DNA of 64,000 nt from Paraburkholderia sp. BL9I2N2 (GCF_004339745.1 NZ_SMGP01000004.1:372001-436000), one strand, 5' to 3'. Shown: positions 17,466-26,934, counted from the stretch's first letter. Numbers and translations are program-made. The notes: generated from the sequence alone by a model not told the origin.

Positions 17466-18080
17466 CTAACCCAAGTCGGTGAAGTTGATGCTGCGCGCCT
17501 CGCACGCATTCGTAAAGACCTCGTCGTAGCTCGAGAAAAACACCGTGCGCGTTTGCGCCAGTGTCTTGAACAGATCGACCAGCACGGCGCGTGCGGCGGC
17601 GTCGAGTCCGCCGACGGGTTCATCCGCGATCAGCAACTGGGTTTCGCCAAGCACGGCAGCCGTCAGGAAAAACTTCTTGCGCGTACCGAACGACATCTGT
17701 TCAAAGCGTTTGTCGAGATGCGGCGTGAGGCCAAAGCGGTCCGCAAGCGACAGCGTGTCAGCGGTTACAGTGGTGTTTCTCGCCGATGCCACATTGCTCA
17801 GATACTCGCGTCCGGTCTGATCCGAATAAGGCATGCAGTCTTCGGGCACATAGGTGAGTACGGATTGCGCGGCGAGCGGTGCACTGCGCAGCGAATGGCC
17901 GCCGAGCCACACCTCGCCCGTATCGGGCTCGATCGTGCCCGCGAGGATGCCGAGCAACGTCGACTTGCCGCTGCCGGACTCATCGTTTAACGCGACGCAT
18001 CCTGATGCCGTGTCGTAATGCAATCCCTGAAAGATGAGGCGTTCGCCGTAGCGCTTGCTGAGGTTTTCGAATCGAAGCAT
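17466..18080 (-). CDS. Orphan ABC-transporter ATP-binding protein with degenerate motifs
   Basis: 204 residues, one short ABC domain. The Walker A is DESGSGKST (Lys39), with Asp where the first Gly is usual; the signature is MSFGT instead of LSGGQ; Walker B is LLIADEPVGGLD; the switch His is replaced by Ser in VFFSSYDE. It could still bind ATP, but hydrolysis may be impaired. No permease gene is adjacent. It resembles export-type ATPases such as those of CcmA class. Confidence 0.82.
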   Translation of the reverse strand: MLRFENLSKRYGERLIFQGLHYDTASGCVALNDESGSGKSTLLGILAGTIEPDTGEVWLGGHSLRSAPLAAQSVLTYVPEDCMPYSDQTGREYLSNVASARNTTVTADTLSLADRFGLTPHLDKRFEQMSFGTRKKFFLTAAVLGETQLLIADEPVGGLDAAARAVLVDLFKTLAQTRTVFFSSYDEVFTNACEARSINFTDLG

Positions 18081-18204
18081 GGATTGGAGCGTGATTCAGG
18101 AGAAGACTCGCCGCATCGGGTCGCGCGGCAGATGTCTTCTACAGGTTGGCGTTGCGCAAGTGTAGCAGCGCAAGCCGCAGCCGCTGTCACGTCCGAAGCT
18201 TCAT

Positions 18205-19047
18205 TCACCGATCCGCATCCAGCAAAAACTCGACCATCCGGTCGCACACACGGCCGAACATTTGCGTGCCTGTCACAGTCGGGCATCCGCGCGCGCGGGC
18301 GGCTTCGATCAACGGCGTGAGCGGCGGCTTCGTCACCACGTCGCCGACGAACGTCGTGGCCGGCAGACGCGACACGTCGATAGGCAGCGGGTCGTCCGCT
18401 CGCATGCCGAGCGGCGACGCGTTGACGACCACGTCGTACGCATTCGCATCCACGGAAGCGGCCACACTATGCACCTCGCCTTGTCCGAGCGCATTCAACC
18501 GGCCGATCAGCGACGCCGTGCGTTCGGCATCGTTATCGCGCACGTCGAGCGACGCCACGCCGCCTTGAACCAGCGCATGTCCGATCGCGGAACCCGCGCC
18601 GCCCGCGCCGACCAGCAGCGCGCGTTTGCCGCGCAGATCGCAACCGGTATCGATGAGCGCGGCGACGAAGCCGGTGCCGTCGAACATGCCGCCATGCCAA
18701 CTGCCGTCCGCCGTGCGGCGCAACGTGTTCACCGCGCCGAGAAAGCTCGCCTGTTCGGTGAGCGAGCCGCAATACCCGGTGGCGCTGAACTTGTGCGGCA
18801 CGGTAATGATCACGCCGTCGACATTGCGCATGGGTGTCACGCCTGCAAAAAACGCGGGCAGGTCGGCGGGCGCGACGTGCGCGGGGACCACCAGCGCATC
18901 GCGTCCGGCGGCGCGCAAAGCGGCGGTCACGCCGGACGGCGAGCGTACCTGCGCGATCGGATCGCCGACGATGAAAATCACCCGTGTGGCGCCGCTGAGG
19001 CCTTCATCCAGCGAGGCGGAAAAAGAAGGGGCGTCGGGTTGCGTCAT
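18205..19047 (-). CDS. AroE-like shikimate dehydrogenase paralogue, probably catabolic
   Basis: 280 residues. NADP-dependent dehydrogenase of the AroE family: ITVPHK with the catalytic Lys, LGAVNTL, MFDGTGF with the catalytic Asp, VGAGGAGSAIG for the cofactor, and NASPLGM. The substrate-carboxylate site differs from true AroE: instead of the two-Ser SKS pattern it reads QVRSP (residues 33-37), so only one Ser remains. A related cyclic hydroxy acid is therefore a likelier substrate than shikimate. A copy of the cluster's palindromic operator lies 126-139 bp upstream. Confidence 0.9.
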   Translation of the reverse strand: MTQPDAPSFSASLDEGLSGATRVIFIVGDPIAQVRSPSGVTAALRAAGRDALVVPAHVAPADLPAFFAGVTPMRNVDGVIITVPHKFSATGYCGSLTEQASFLGAVNTLRRTADGSWHGGMFDGTGFVAALIDTGCDLRGKRALLVGAGGAGSAIGHALVQGGVASLDVRDNDAERTASLIGRLNALGQGEVHSVAASVDANAYDVVVNASPLGMRADDPLPIDVSRLPATTFVGDVVTKPPLTPLIEAARARGCPTVTGTQMFGRVCDRMVEFLLDADR

Positions 19048-19172
19048 GTTGTATGTCTCCAGAGTGTTGCCCGGTTTTCATCTTGCGCGATGCCGGGCGA
19101 TTTTGCTTGAGTGGGTTCGGCGCGAACGGATCCTTGACCGGTGGGTCCGTTCCTGCGAACTCTAACGTTTTG

Positions 19173-19186
19173 TGGAATAGCATTCA
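19173..19186. promoter_or_regulatory. Putative IclR-type operator, copy 1
   Basis: TGGAATAGCATTCA, core GAAT-AGC-ATTC a perfect inverted repeat. It lies upstream of the AroE-like gene on the minus strand. It differs by one base from copy 3 and by two from copy 2. Confidence 0.65.
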
Positions 19187-19195
19187 AGAATGAAA

Positions 19196-20113
19196 TCATT
19201 TCGTATGAATGTGAAATGAAGCAGGTTGTCGATAGAAATCCACGGTCTGACGCAGTCCTTCGTCAAGCGACGTGTGCGGCAGATCGGGCAGCAACTCCTC
19301 AAGAGTTGGATCTACGGGGAACGACGTGGCGATCGGTAACGGCGCGCCGGTTGTATCGATACATGCGCCCGGCACGATCACGCCGATACGTTCGATGACC
19401 TGATCCACCGAAACGATGTCGCCCGCCAGGGTGAACACATGCGCGCCGCGCGGCGCTCGTACGAGAGCGGCTTCATAGGCGGCGGCGACATCGTCCGCGA
19501 AAACGAGGCCTGTCGAGCCGGTGAACGGAATCGTGTACGGCTCGCCGCGCGCCGCTGCGCGGCACGCGAGGCTCGGTCCAGCGCTCGAACCCGTTTCGCG
19601 CCCTGCGCCATACACGACGAGAGGCCGGAAGCCGACGCTGGCAATGCCGTGGTCGTGCCAGTACGCGCGCGCCGCGCCTTCGCAGGCGAGCTTGAACGCG
19701 CCGTAAAAGGTCTGCGGAAAAGGCACGGCGCCGTCATCGGGTCCGAAGACGCCCGCGCTGCTCGCGTACAGCACATTCTTCAAACCGGCCGCGCGTGCGG
19801 CTTCGAAAACATTGAGCGTGCCGATCAGATTGATTTGCGCGCCGCGCACCGGATCGAGCGCGCAAGCCGGCGTGAGCACGCCCGCGAGATGAATCACCGC
19901 GTCGCAGCCGTTCAGTGCGCGCGACACATCGGCTGGATTCGCCATGTCGCCGCTCGCCCATTGCGCCGTTGCGGCCTGCTCAGGCGCGAGCGCTTCCAGC
20001 AGGCGCGTGTCGGCGCGCAGATCGAACGCCCGCACGCTGATGCCTTTGCGGAGCAGGCGCCGCATGATCCACGCCCCCAGAAACCCGCTTCCTCCCGTGA
20101 CCAATACGCGCAT
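19196..20113 (-). CDS. NAD-dependent epimerase/dehydratase (extended SDR)
   Basis: 305 residues. The Rossmann motif VTGGSGFLGAWI opens the protein, AVIHLAGVLTP follows, and the SDR catalytic pair is FYGAFKLACEG (Tyr-x-x-x-Lys) near residue 145. The family works on nucleotide sugars or, in catabolic clusters, on cyclic or phenylpropanoid intermediates. The start ATG at 20113 was chosen because the longer frame adds an unrelated leader. It is divergent from the first FAD dehydrogenase, with operator copy 2 between them. Confidence 0.88.
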   Translation of the reverse strand: MRVLVTGGSGFLGAWIMRRLLRKGISVRAFDLRADTRLLEALAPEQAATAQWASGDMANPADVSRALNGCDAVIHLAGVLTPACALDPVRGAQINLIGTLNVFEAARAAGLKNVLYASSAGVFGPDDGAVPFPQTFYGAFKLACEGAARAYWHDHGIASVGFRPLVVYGAGRETGSSAGPSLACRAAARGEPYTIPFTGSTGLVFADDVAAAYEAALVRAPRGAHVFTLAGDIVSVDQVIERIGVIVPGACIDTTGAPLPIATSFPVDPTLEELLPDLPHTSLDEGLRQTVDFYRQPASFHIHTK

Positions 20114-20159
20114 CGTCTTTCCTCCGTGAGTGCAGAAGTATTTTGCATTTTTGCATTTG

Positions 20160-20173
20160 TGGAATAGTATTCC
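20160..20173. promoter_or_regulatory. Putative IclR-type operator, copy 2
   Basis: TGGAATAGTATTCC; GGAATA-G-TATTCC is a perfect 13-bp palindrome. It lies in the 143-bp divergent region between the epimerase gene and the first FAD dehydrogenase gene, so one site could serve both. Confidence 0.7.
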
Positions 20174-20256
20174 GAAATCAAAGCAAATTCTACAGATGTC
20201 GACGAACTGCGACGAACTACTCGTCGCGGCCCAGACAAGGAGCAAAGGAGCAGGAC

Positions 20257-22059
20257 ATGGTGGAGACACTCAGCGGATTGCAGCAGAACGAAACGTTCGA
20301 CGTCGTGGTGATCGGCGCCGGCGGGGCAGGGATGTCGGCGGCGCTGTTCGCTGCCATCGAAGGCGCCCGCGTTTTGCTGGTGGAAAGCACCGAATACGTG
20401 GGCGGTACGACAGCCTATTCGGCCGGCACAACGTGGATTCCCGACTCGATGCACGGCCCTTCCGTCAATCCGGACGACAGCAGCGCCAACGCCGAGGCTT
20501 TTCTGCGCCGCGCGGTGGGAGAGCGCAGCAGCGAGGCGTTGCGTCGCGCGTTTCTGGCCGCCGGCCCGCAGGCCGTCGCGCATATCGAGGCGAATTCGGA
20601 TGTGAAATACAGGGCGCGCCCGTTTCATCCGGACTATCTGTCCGAACTCGAAGGCTCGACTTTACGAGGCCGCGCGCTGGAGCCGCTCGCTTTCGACGGC
20701 CGCAAGCTCGGCAAGCACTTCGCGCTGATCCGTCCGCCGATTCCCGAGTTCACGGTGCTCGGCGGCATGATGGTGGATCGCGACGACGTCGGTCATTTGC
20801 TCGGCATGACGAAGTCGCTCAAGTCCCTGCGCCACGCCGTGAAGCTGCTCGCGCGCCACGCTTGCGACCGCATGAGTTGGCCGCGCGGCACGCGTCTCGT
20901 AATGGGCAATGCGCTGATCGGCCGTCTGCTTTATTCGCTGCTGGCTCGCAACGTCACCGTGCTGGTGAGCACGAAACTCGAAGCGCTGCGCACCGGCGCA
21001 AACGGCAGTGTCGACGGAATCACGTTGAGCCAGAACGGCCAGCGGCGTCAAATCGCGGTGACGGGTGGCGTGATTCTCGCAAGCGGCGGCTTCAACCGGC
21101 ATCCGCAACGGCGCAGCGCGATGCTGCCGGGCGTGGATTCAAACTGGTGTCCCGGCGCGCCAGGACACACCGGCAGCGCGCACGATCTCGCGCTCGCCAT
21201 CGGCGCACGTTATGGCGAAGGCGCGTTGAGCAACGCGTTCTGGGCGCCGGTCTCCGTACGCAAGCGCAAGGATGGCACGACCGCGGTGTTCCCTCACTTT
21301 CTGATGGATCGCGGCAAGCCCGGCATGGTGGTCGTCAATCAGGCGGGCAAGCGCTTCCTCAACGAAAACACTTCGTATCACCTGTTCGGTATCGCGATGC
21401 AGGAGGCGCATCGCCAGTCGCCGTGCGTGCCCGCGTATCTCGTCACGGATGCCGAAGGCTTGCGCAAATACGGTCTCGGCATGGTGCGTCCCGGTGGCAA
21501 AGGCCTCGCCCCATTTCTCGCCGACGGCTATCTGACACGCGCCGATACGCTCGACGAACTCGCGGGCAAGCTGGGTATCGATCCACGTGGATTGACCGAT
21601 AGCGTCGCGCGCATCGACGAATACGCGCAGACCGGCGCGGATGCGGATTTTCAGCGCGGCACGACCGACTATCAGCGCGCCAACGGCGACGCAAACTGGC
21701 CGGGACCGAATCCTTGCCTCGGGCCGATCGGCCGCGCGCCGTTCTACGCGGTGCGGCTCTATCCCGGCGACATCGGCGCGGCGACCGGACTGGCCAGCGA
21801 TCAGCACGCCCGCGTGCTGGGTCGCGACGATCAACCTATCGGCGGTTTGTACGCATGCGGCAACGACATGCAATCGGTGATGGGTGGCGTGTATCCCGGA
21901 CCCGGCATCACGTTGGGACCTGGACTCGCGTTTGCCTATCTCGCCGGCCGCGACGCGGCTGCGCGCGCCCAAACCGCTTCGGCCGCGCGGACCTCGTCGG
22001 CGGCGTGGTCGGAACCTGCTGACGTAAGCCCACAGCGGGCCAAAGAGAAAATCTTCTGA
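20257..22059 (+). CDS. FAD-dependent dehydrogenase (KstD/fumarate-reductase-like), first copy
   Basis: 600 residues. The FAD-binding motif VVVIGAGGAGMSAALFAA starts at about residue 13, with GGTTAYSAGTTWIPDS after it and a closing GGLYACGNDMQSVMGGVYPG and GITLGPGLAFAYLAGRDAA, as in 3-ketosteroid delta-1 dehydrogenases and flavocytochrome c subunits. Such enzymes desaturate carbon-carbon bonds next to a carbonyl. The ATG at 20257 has an AAAGGAG site; the longer frame overlaps the operator and is rejected. A second copy follows at 22162. Confidence 0.9.
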   Translation: MVETLSGLQQNETFDVVVIGAGGAGMSAALFAAIEGARVLLVESTEYVGGTTAYSAGTTWIPDSMHGPSVNPDDSSANAEAFLRRAVGERSSEALRRAFLAAGPQAVAHIEANSDVKYRARPFHPDYLSELEGSTLRGRALEPLAFDGRKLGKHFALIRPPIPEFTVLGGMMVDRDDVGHLLGMTKSLKSLRHAVKLLARHACDRMSWPRGTRLVMGNALIGRLLYSLLARNVTVLVSTKLEALRTGANGSVDGITLSQNGQRRQIAVTGGVILASGGFNRHPQRRSAMLPGVDSNWCPGAPGHTGSAHDLALAIGARYGEGALSNAFWAPVSVRKRKDGTTAVFPHFLMDRGKPGMVVVNQAGKRFLNENTSYHLFGIAMQEAHRQSPCVPAYLVTDAEGLRKYGLGMVRPGGKGLAPFLADGYLTRADTLDELAGKLGIDPRGLTDSVARIDEYAQTGADADFQRGTTDYQRANGDANWPGPNPCLGPIGRAPFYAVRLYPGDIGAATGLASDQHARVLGRDDQPIGGLYACGNDMQSVMGGVYPGPGITLGPGLAFAYLAGRDAAARAQTASAARTSSAAWSEPADVSPQRAKEKIF

Positions 22060-22098
22060 TGAACCAGGGCTGAGCCTGGTTTGAATGAAGTTATAGAA

Positions 22099-22112
22099 TG
22101 GAATAGTATTCA
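22099..22112. promoter_or_regulatory. Putative IclR-type operator, copy 3
   Basis: TGGAATAGTATTCA, nearly identical to copies 1 and 2. It lies in the 102-bp gap between the two FAD dehydrogenase genes, 50 bp before the second start, which suggests that the second gene heads its own transcript. Confidence 0.65.
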
Positions 22113-22161
22113 ACAAATAGATCGGAGACGATCTCTTCCCAACCGACGAAACGAACTGGTA

Positions 22162-23946
22162 ATGAAGCGCGATCCGATACTCGAATGTGATGTGCTGGTG
22201 CTGGGTTCCGGCGCGGGCGGCCTCTCCACCGCGGTCACCGCCGCGACGCGCGGGCTGCGTGTGATGGTGGCGGAAAAAGCCGCGGTGTTCGGCGGTACGA
22301 CCGCATGGTCGGGCGGCTGGATGTGGATTCCCGGCAACCCGCTCGCAACGCGTGCAGGTATTGTCGAGGAACCCGAAGCATCGCGCACGTATCTGCGCAA
22401 CGAACTCGGCGCGCACTTCGATGCGGACAAGGTCGACGCGTTGCTCGACTACGGTCCCGAGATGATCGAGTTCTTCGAACGCAATACGTCCATGCGTTTC
22501 GTCGACGGCAACCGCATTCCCGATTTTCATACCACGCCCGGTGCCGTGAGCGGCGGCCGCTCGGTGTGCGCAATGCCATTTGACGGCCGCGAACTCGGGT
22601 CGCTGATCGAGCGGTTGCGTGAGCCGCTCGGCGTGGTGACGCTCAAAGGCATGGCGATCGGTTCAGGGCAGGACCTCGCGCATTTCTTCAACGCCACGCG
22701 TTCAGTGCGCGCCGCATGGCACGTGCTGCGCAGGCTCGCGGTGTTCGCGGGCCACAAGCTGCGTTACGGCCGATCCATGCATCTGGTGAACGGGAATGCG
22801 CTGGTCGCGCGGCTGCTCAAATCCGCAGCCGATCTCGGCGTCGATCTGCGCACCAACGCCGAGGCCGTCGCGTTGCTGCGCGAGGCGGGCCGCGTGGTGG
22901 GCGCACGTGTCGAGATCGACGGCGTGCCGCATGAGGTGCGCGCCGCGCGTGGCGTGGTGCTGGCGTGCGGCGGTTATCCGCACGACCTCGCGCGCCGTGC
23001 GCAAACTTTTTCCTATACGCCGTCGGGGCGCGAGCACTGGTCCGCCGCGCCGCTCACCAATACCGGCGACGGCATTCGCCTCGGCGAATCGATCGGTGCG
23101 CGCTTCGATGCTTCGCTCGAAACGCCCGCAGCCTGGGCGCCGGTCTCGCTCGTGCCGCAAGGCAAGGGGCGCGCGGACGTCGCGTTTCCGCATCTGATCG
23201 AGCGCGCGAAGCCGGGCGTGATCGCGGTGACGCGCGCGGGCCAGCGCTTCGTCAATGAAGCCTCGTCGTATCACGATTTCGTCAGCGCGCTGATCGGTAC
23301 CACCCCTGCCGGTGAGGAGGTCTGCGCGTGGCTGGTTTGCGATCATCGTTTCCAGCGGCGCTACGGGCTGGGCTTCTCGAAGCCGTTTCCGTTTCCCACC
23401 GCGCCGTATCGCCGCTTGGGTTATCTGAAATGTGCGGACAGTCTTGCCGAACTGGCCGCGCAATGCGGCATCGATCGATATGGATTGGAGAGCACCGTGG
23501 CGGCCTATAACAGCTACGCGAAGGATGGCTTCGACCCGCAGTTCCACAAGGGCTCGACGCCGTACAACCGCGTGCAGGGCGACGCGCGGCACGCGCCGAG
23601 TCCGTGTCTCGCGCCGCTCGAAGACGGGCCGTTCTATGCGGTCAAGCTGCTGCCCGGCAGCCTCGGCACATTTGCGGGCCTTGCTACCGATGCCACCGCT
23701 CGCGTGCTCGATCACGCGGGCCAGGCCGTCGCAGGCCTCTACGCGGTCGGCAACGACAGCGCCAGCATGATGGGTGGCTGCTACCCGAGCGGCGGCATCA
23801 CGCTCGGCCCGGCGATGACCTTCGGTTATCTCGCGGGCCTTTCCATCGCCGGAGAAGCTCGCGCGGCGCACGTAGCGCAACACGCATCAAACCCGGCCGC
23901 CTTGAACACCACGAACACCATCATTCAGCCACAAGGACACATGTAA
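22162..23946 (+). CDS. FAD-dependent dehydrogenase (KstD-like), second copy
   Basis: 594 residues, homologous throughout to the gene at 20257. FAD motif VLVLGSGAGGLSTAVTAA at about residue 11, GGTTAWSGGWMWIPGN next, and the C-terminal GLYAVGNDSASMMGGCYPSG and GITLGPAMTFGYLAG. The residues around the expected substrate site differ between the copies, so they may act on successive intermediates or form a two-subunit enzyme. Its stop overlaps the next start (TAATG). The ATG at 22162 is used because it leads straight into the FAD domain. Confidence 0.9.
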   Translation: MKRDPILECDVLVLGSGAGGLSTAVTAATRGLRVMVAEKAAVFGGTTAWSGGWMWIPGNPLATRAGIVEEPEASRTYLRNELGAHFDADKVDALLDYGPEMIEFFERNTSMRFVDGNRIPDFHTTPGAVSGGRSVCAMPFDGRELGSLIERLREPLGVVTLKGMAIGSGQDLAHFFNATRSVRAAWHVLRRLAVFAGHKLRYGRSMHLVNGNALVARLLKSAADLGVDLRTNAEAVALLREAGRVVGARVEIDGVPHEVRAARGVVLACGGYPHDLARRAQTFSYTPSGREHWSAAPLTNTGDGIRLGESIGARFDASLETPAAWAPVSLVPQGKGRADVAFPHLIERAKPGVIAVTRAGQRFVNEASSYHDFVSALIGTTPAGEEVCAWLVCDHRFQRRYGLGFSKPFPFPTAPYRRLGYLKCADSLAELAAQCGIDRYGLESTVAAYNSYAKDGFDPQFHKGSTPYNRVQGDARHAPSPCLAPLEDGPFYAVKLLPGSLGTFAGLATDATARVLDHAGQAVAGLYAVGNDSASMMGGCYPSGGITLGPAMTFGYLAGLSIAGEARAAHVAQHASNPAALNTTNTIIQPQGHM

Positions 23947-24557
23947 TGACGCTCTACGACGTAGTGACACTGACGGTGAAGATTGGCGCGAACGCGCAGG
24001 TCTTCGAAAGCATTCAGGCAAGCGGCGATCAACCGGGCTCGAAGCTGCTCGGCTGCTGGCATTCCGATATCGGCGCGCTCGGCCAGGTGCTGGTGCTGCG
24101 CGGCTTCGATTCGGAAGCCGCGTTGATCACAGAGCGCAAACGCATGCTGCTCGAAGGCAACCCGTTCGGCTGCGGTGAATTCGTCACGGACGTGAAGATC
24201 GACAGCTATTCGCTCTTTCCGTTTCTGCCGCCGATCGAACCGGCCGTATACGGCGGCATCTACGAGATGCGTGTTTATGGCACGAAGCTCGCGAGCCTGC
24301 AGCACACCATCGACGCGTGGGAGAAAGCGGTGCCCGAGCGGACGCAGCGTTCGCCGCTGGTCGGCGCGATGTATTCGCTCGACGGCAACGTGCCGCGTTT
24401 TCTGAACATCTGGCCGTATGCGAGCGTCGACGAACGTTCGCGGATTCGCGCCGAAGCGGTGAAGGACGGCATCTGGCCGCCCAAGGGCGGCCCCGCGCAC
24501 CTGACCACGATGGAATCGACGATCTGCGTGCCGGCGCCGTTCTCGCCGTTGCGCTGA
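23946..24557 (+). CDS. NIPSNAP-family protein with two ABM-like domains
   Basis: 203 residues in two similar halves: MTLYDVVTLTVKIGANAQVF to about 95, and YGGIYEMRVYGTKLASLQHT onward to a closing MESTICVPAPFSPLR. The YEMRVY motif is the NIPSNAP signature. These proteins recur in catabolic clusters of beta-proteobacteria with no settled chemistry. Translationally coupled to the preceding FAD dehydrogenase, which suggests that they work together. Confidence 0.85.
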   Translation: MTLYDVVTLTVKIGANAQVFESIQASGDQPGSKLLGCWHSDIGALGQVLVLRGFDSEAALITERKRMLLEGNPFGCGEFVTDVKIDSYSLFPFLPPIEPAVYGGIYEMRVYGTKLASLQHTIDAWEKAVPERTQRSPLVGAMYSLDGNVPRFLNIWPYASVDERSRIRAEAVKDGIWPPKGGPAHLTTMESTICVPAPFSPLR

Positions 24558-24597
24558 GCGCGGACTCGCGGAGATGAAATCGAACTCAGGAAAGGAC

Positions 24598-25431
24598 ATG
24601 ACCCAGCACAACTCACGGGCGCTCTCGCTATCGGCGTTGACCGTGCTCGAACTGAGCCCGTCGCAAATGGTGGAGTGCGCGGCCGAGGCAGGCTACGGCT
24701 TCGTCGGGCTGCGCCTGTTGCCCGCCACGGATCACGAAGTACGCCACGACATCATCGGCACGACGCCGTTGAAGCGCGAGACGCTTGCGTGTTTGCGCGA
24801 CACCGGCGTCAAGGTGCTCGACGTCGAGATTCTGCGGCTCAAGCCCGATACCGATGTGGCCGCATACAAGCCGATGCTCGATACCGCCGCCGAACTTGGC
24901 GCGCGCTACGTACTCGTTGCGGGCAACGATCCTGACGAAGCGCGCACCGCGGAGCATCTCGCGCAACTCTGCGATCTGGCTGCGCCGCTCGGCCTATCGC
25001 CTTCGCTCGAACCGATGCCATGGACCGAAGTGAAGGACATCACGCAGGGCGCGCGCATCGTCAAGGCGGCGGCACGGCGCAATACCGGCCTGATCGTCGA
25101 CCCGATTCACTTCGACCGCGCGGGTTCATCGACCGACGCATTGCGCGCGTTGCCACGCGAATACTTCGGCTATGTGCAGTTTTGCGACGCACCGGCCGAG
25201 CGTCCTGCCGACCTCGACACGCTGCTGTACCAGGCGCGTTGCGAGCGTCTGATTCCGGGCGAGGGCGGCCTCGACCTTGGCGGCATTCTGCGCGCGCTGC
25301 CGGATCATTTGCCGATCAGTATCGAAGTGCCGACCCAACGGTGGGCTCAAACCGCGCCCGCGGTGGAGCGCGCCCGCAAGCTGCGCGAGGCGACGCTCGC
25401 CGTACTCGAACGGACCTATGCGATGACGTAG
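24598..25431 (+). CDS. Sugar-phosphate isomerase/epimerase-type TIM barrel (3-dehydroshikimate dehydratase-like)
   Basis: 277 residues of the AP-endonuclease-2 TIM-barrel superfamily. Likely divalent-metal ligands are Glu in LSPSLEPMPW, Asp in LIVDPIHFDR, Gln in GYVQFCDAPAE and Glu in ISIEVPTQ. This Glu/Asp/Gln/Glu set occurs in 3-dehydroshikimate dehydratases such as AsbF and QsuB, but also in related isomerases. Together with the AroE-like gene it hints at dehydration of a cyclic hydroxy acid. ATG 24598 is chosen over 24574 because AGGAAAGGAC precedes it. Confidence 0.82.
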   Translation: MTQHNSRALSLSALTVLELSPSQMVECAAEAGYGFVGLRLLPATDHEVRHDIIGTTPLKRETLACLRDTGVKVLDVEILRLKPDTDVAAYKPMLDTAAELGARYVLVAGNDPDEARTAEHLAQLCDLAAPLGLSPSLEPMPWTEVKDITQGARIVKAAARRNTGLIVDPIHFDRAGSSTDALRALPREYFGYVQFCDAPAERPADLDTLLYQARCERLIPGEGGLDLGGILRALPDHLPISIEVPTQRWAQTAPAVERARKLREATLAVLERTYAMT

Positions 25432-25548
25432 TCGGTTTCATCTTCGTTCGAGCCGGTCCGCCGAAGCGCACGCCAAAGATGGCGCGCGGCATGAGACCGG
25501 CAACCTCAATCGATAGCGATAACGATAACAACAGTCTGGAGACACCTG

Positions 25549-26934
25549 ATGGAACCTTTACTCAAGGCGCCGCGGAAACCCGCGTCCGCTTCGCGCGTCA
25601 TCGACGTGCAGCAGTTGCTCGACGAACAACCCGTCGGGCGCTTTCAGATTCTCGTGTTGTTGATGTGCATGTTCATCGTCACGCTCGACGGACTCGATAC
25701 CGTGATGGTCGGTTTCATCGCGCCGGCTTTGTCGAGCGCGTGGGCGATTCCGCGTGACGCGCTTGGCCCGGTGATGAGCGGCGGCCTGCTCGGCCTCGCA
25801 TTCGGCGCGCTGTGCGCGGGGCCGCTCGCGGACCGCTTCGGCCGCAAGACAGTGATGACGGGCGCGGTGCTGTTCTTCGGCGTCTGGAGTCTCGGCTCCG
25901 CCTTCGCGAGCAACATCAGCGAACTCACGGTGCTGCGCTTTCTCACAGGCCTCGGTCTCGGCGCATCCATGCCCAACGCCGCCACGCTGATGGCCGAATA
26001 CGCGCCGCAACGCTGCCGCGCGCTGATGGTGACGACGGTGTTTTGCGGCTTCACGCTCGGCGCGGCCGGTGGCGGGTTCGTGAGCGCATGGCTGATCGCG
26101 TCGCACGGCTGGCATTCGGTGCTGATTCTCGGTGGCGTCCTGCCGATTCTCTACGTGCCGCTGATGATCAAATGGCTGCCCGAATCCGCGCGCTTCCTGG
26201 CGCTCAAGGAAACGCGCCGCGCGCGTCTCGTGACGGTGATGAACCGCCTCGAACCCGGCAGCGCCGATCAGTCCACGCGCTTCGTCGCGCACGACACGCC
26301 GCGGCGCGAACGCAGCCCGGTCCGTTTGATCCTGTCGCGCGACTACGCATTCGGCACGGTGATGCTGTGGGTCTGCTACTTCGCCGGCTTGCTGACCGTG
26401 TATCTGCTCGGCAGCTGGCTGCCGACGCTGATTCGCGGCGCGGGCTTCACGCTCGCCGAAGCGGCGGTGGTCGGCGCGCTGTTTCAGGCGGGCGGCACGA
26501 TCGGCTCGCTGGCGATCGGCTGGCAGATGGACCGTTTCAATCCGCATCGGGCGCTGGGCGCAACCGTGTTCATGGGCGGCGTGCTGGCCTGGTACATGGG
26601 CTTGCCCGGCCACGGCATCACCGCGATCAGCGTGCTGGCGTTCGGCATGGGCTACTGCATGAACGGCTCCAACACGGGATTCTGCGCGTTGGCGGCGGGC
26701 TCCTATCCGACCCGCATGCGCGCCACCGGCACGAGCTGGATGCTGGGCATCGGCCGCTTCGGCGGGATTGCGGGGGCGATGCTGGGCGCCGGCATGCTGC
26801 ACGCAAACTGGGGCTTCGGCCAGGTGTTCACGTCGCTCGCGCTGCCGGCCGCGGTCGGCGCGGCGGCGGTGCTGCTCAAGGGCGCACGCCATCGCGGGCC
26901 GGTGCTGCAGGTCAGCGCGGGCATCGGACACTGA
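25549..26934 (+). CDS. MFS transporter, aromatic-acid:H+ symporter (AAHS) type
   Basis: 461 residues with 12 predicted membrane segments. The AAHS-specific first-helix Asp cluster is TLDGLDTVMVGFIAPAL, motif A is GPLADRFGRKTVM, and the LPESARFL segment follows helix 6. Homologues (PcaK, VanK, quinate/shikimate importers) bring in aromatic or cyclic acids, which suits the enzymes around it. It is the last enzyme/transport gene of the block before the iclR gene. Confidence 0.9.
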   Translation: MEPLLKAPRKPASASRVIDVQQLLDEQPVGRFQILVLLMCMFIVTLDGLDTVMVGFIAPALSSAWAIPRDALGPVMSGGLLGLAFGALCAGPLADRFGRKTVMTGAVLFFGVWSLGSAFASNISELTVLRFLTGLGLGASMPNAATLMAEYAPQRCRALMVTTVFCGFTLGAAGGGFVSAWLIASHGWHSVLILGGVLPILYVPLMIKWLPESARFLALKETRRARLVTVMNRLEPGSADQSTRFVAHDTPRRERSPVRLILSRDYAFGTVMLWVCYFAGLLTVYLLGSWLPTLIRGAGFTLAEAAVVGALFQAGGTIGSLAIGWQMDRFNPHRALGATVFMGGVLAWYMGLPGHGITAISVLAFGMGYCMNGSNTGFCALAAGSYPTRMRATGTSWMLGIGRFGGIAGAMLGAGMLHANWGFGQVFTSLALPAAVGAAAVLLKGARHRGPVLQVSAGIGH

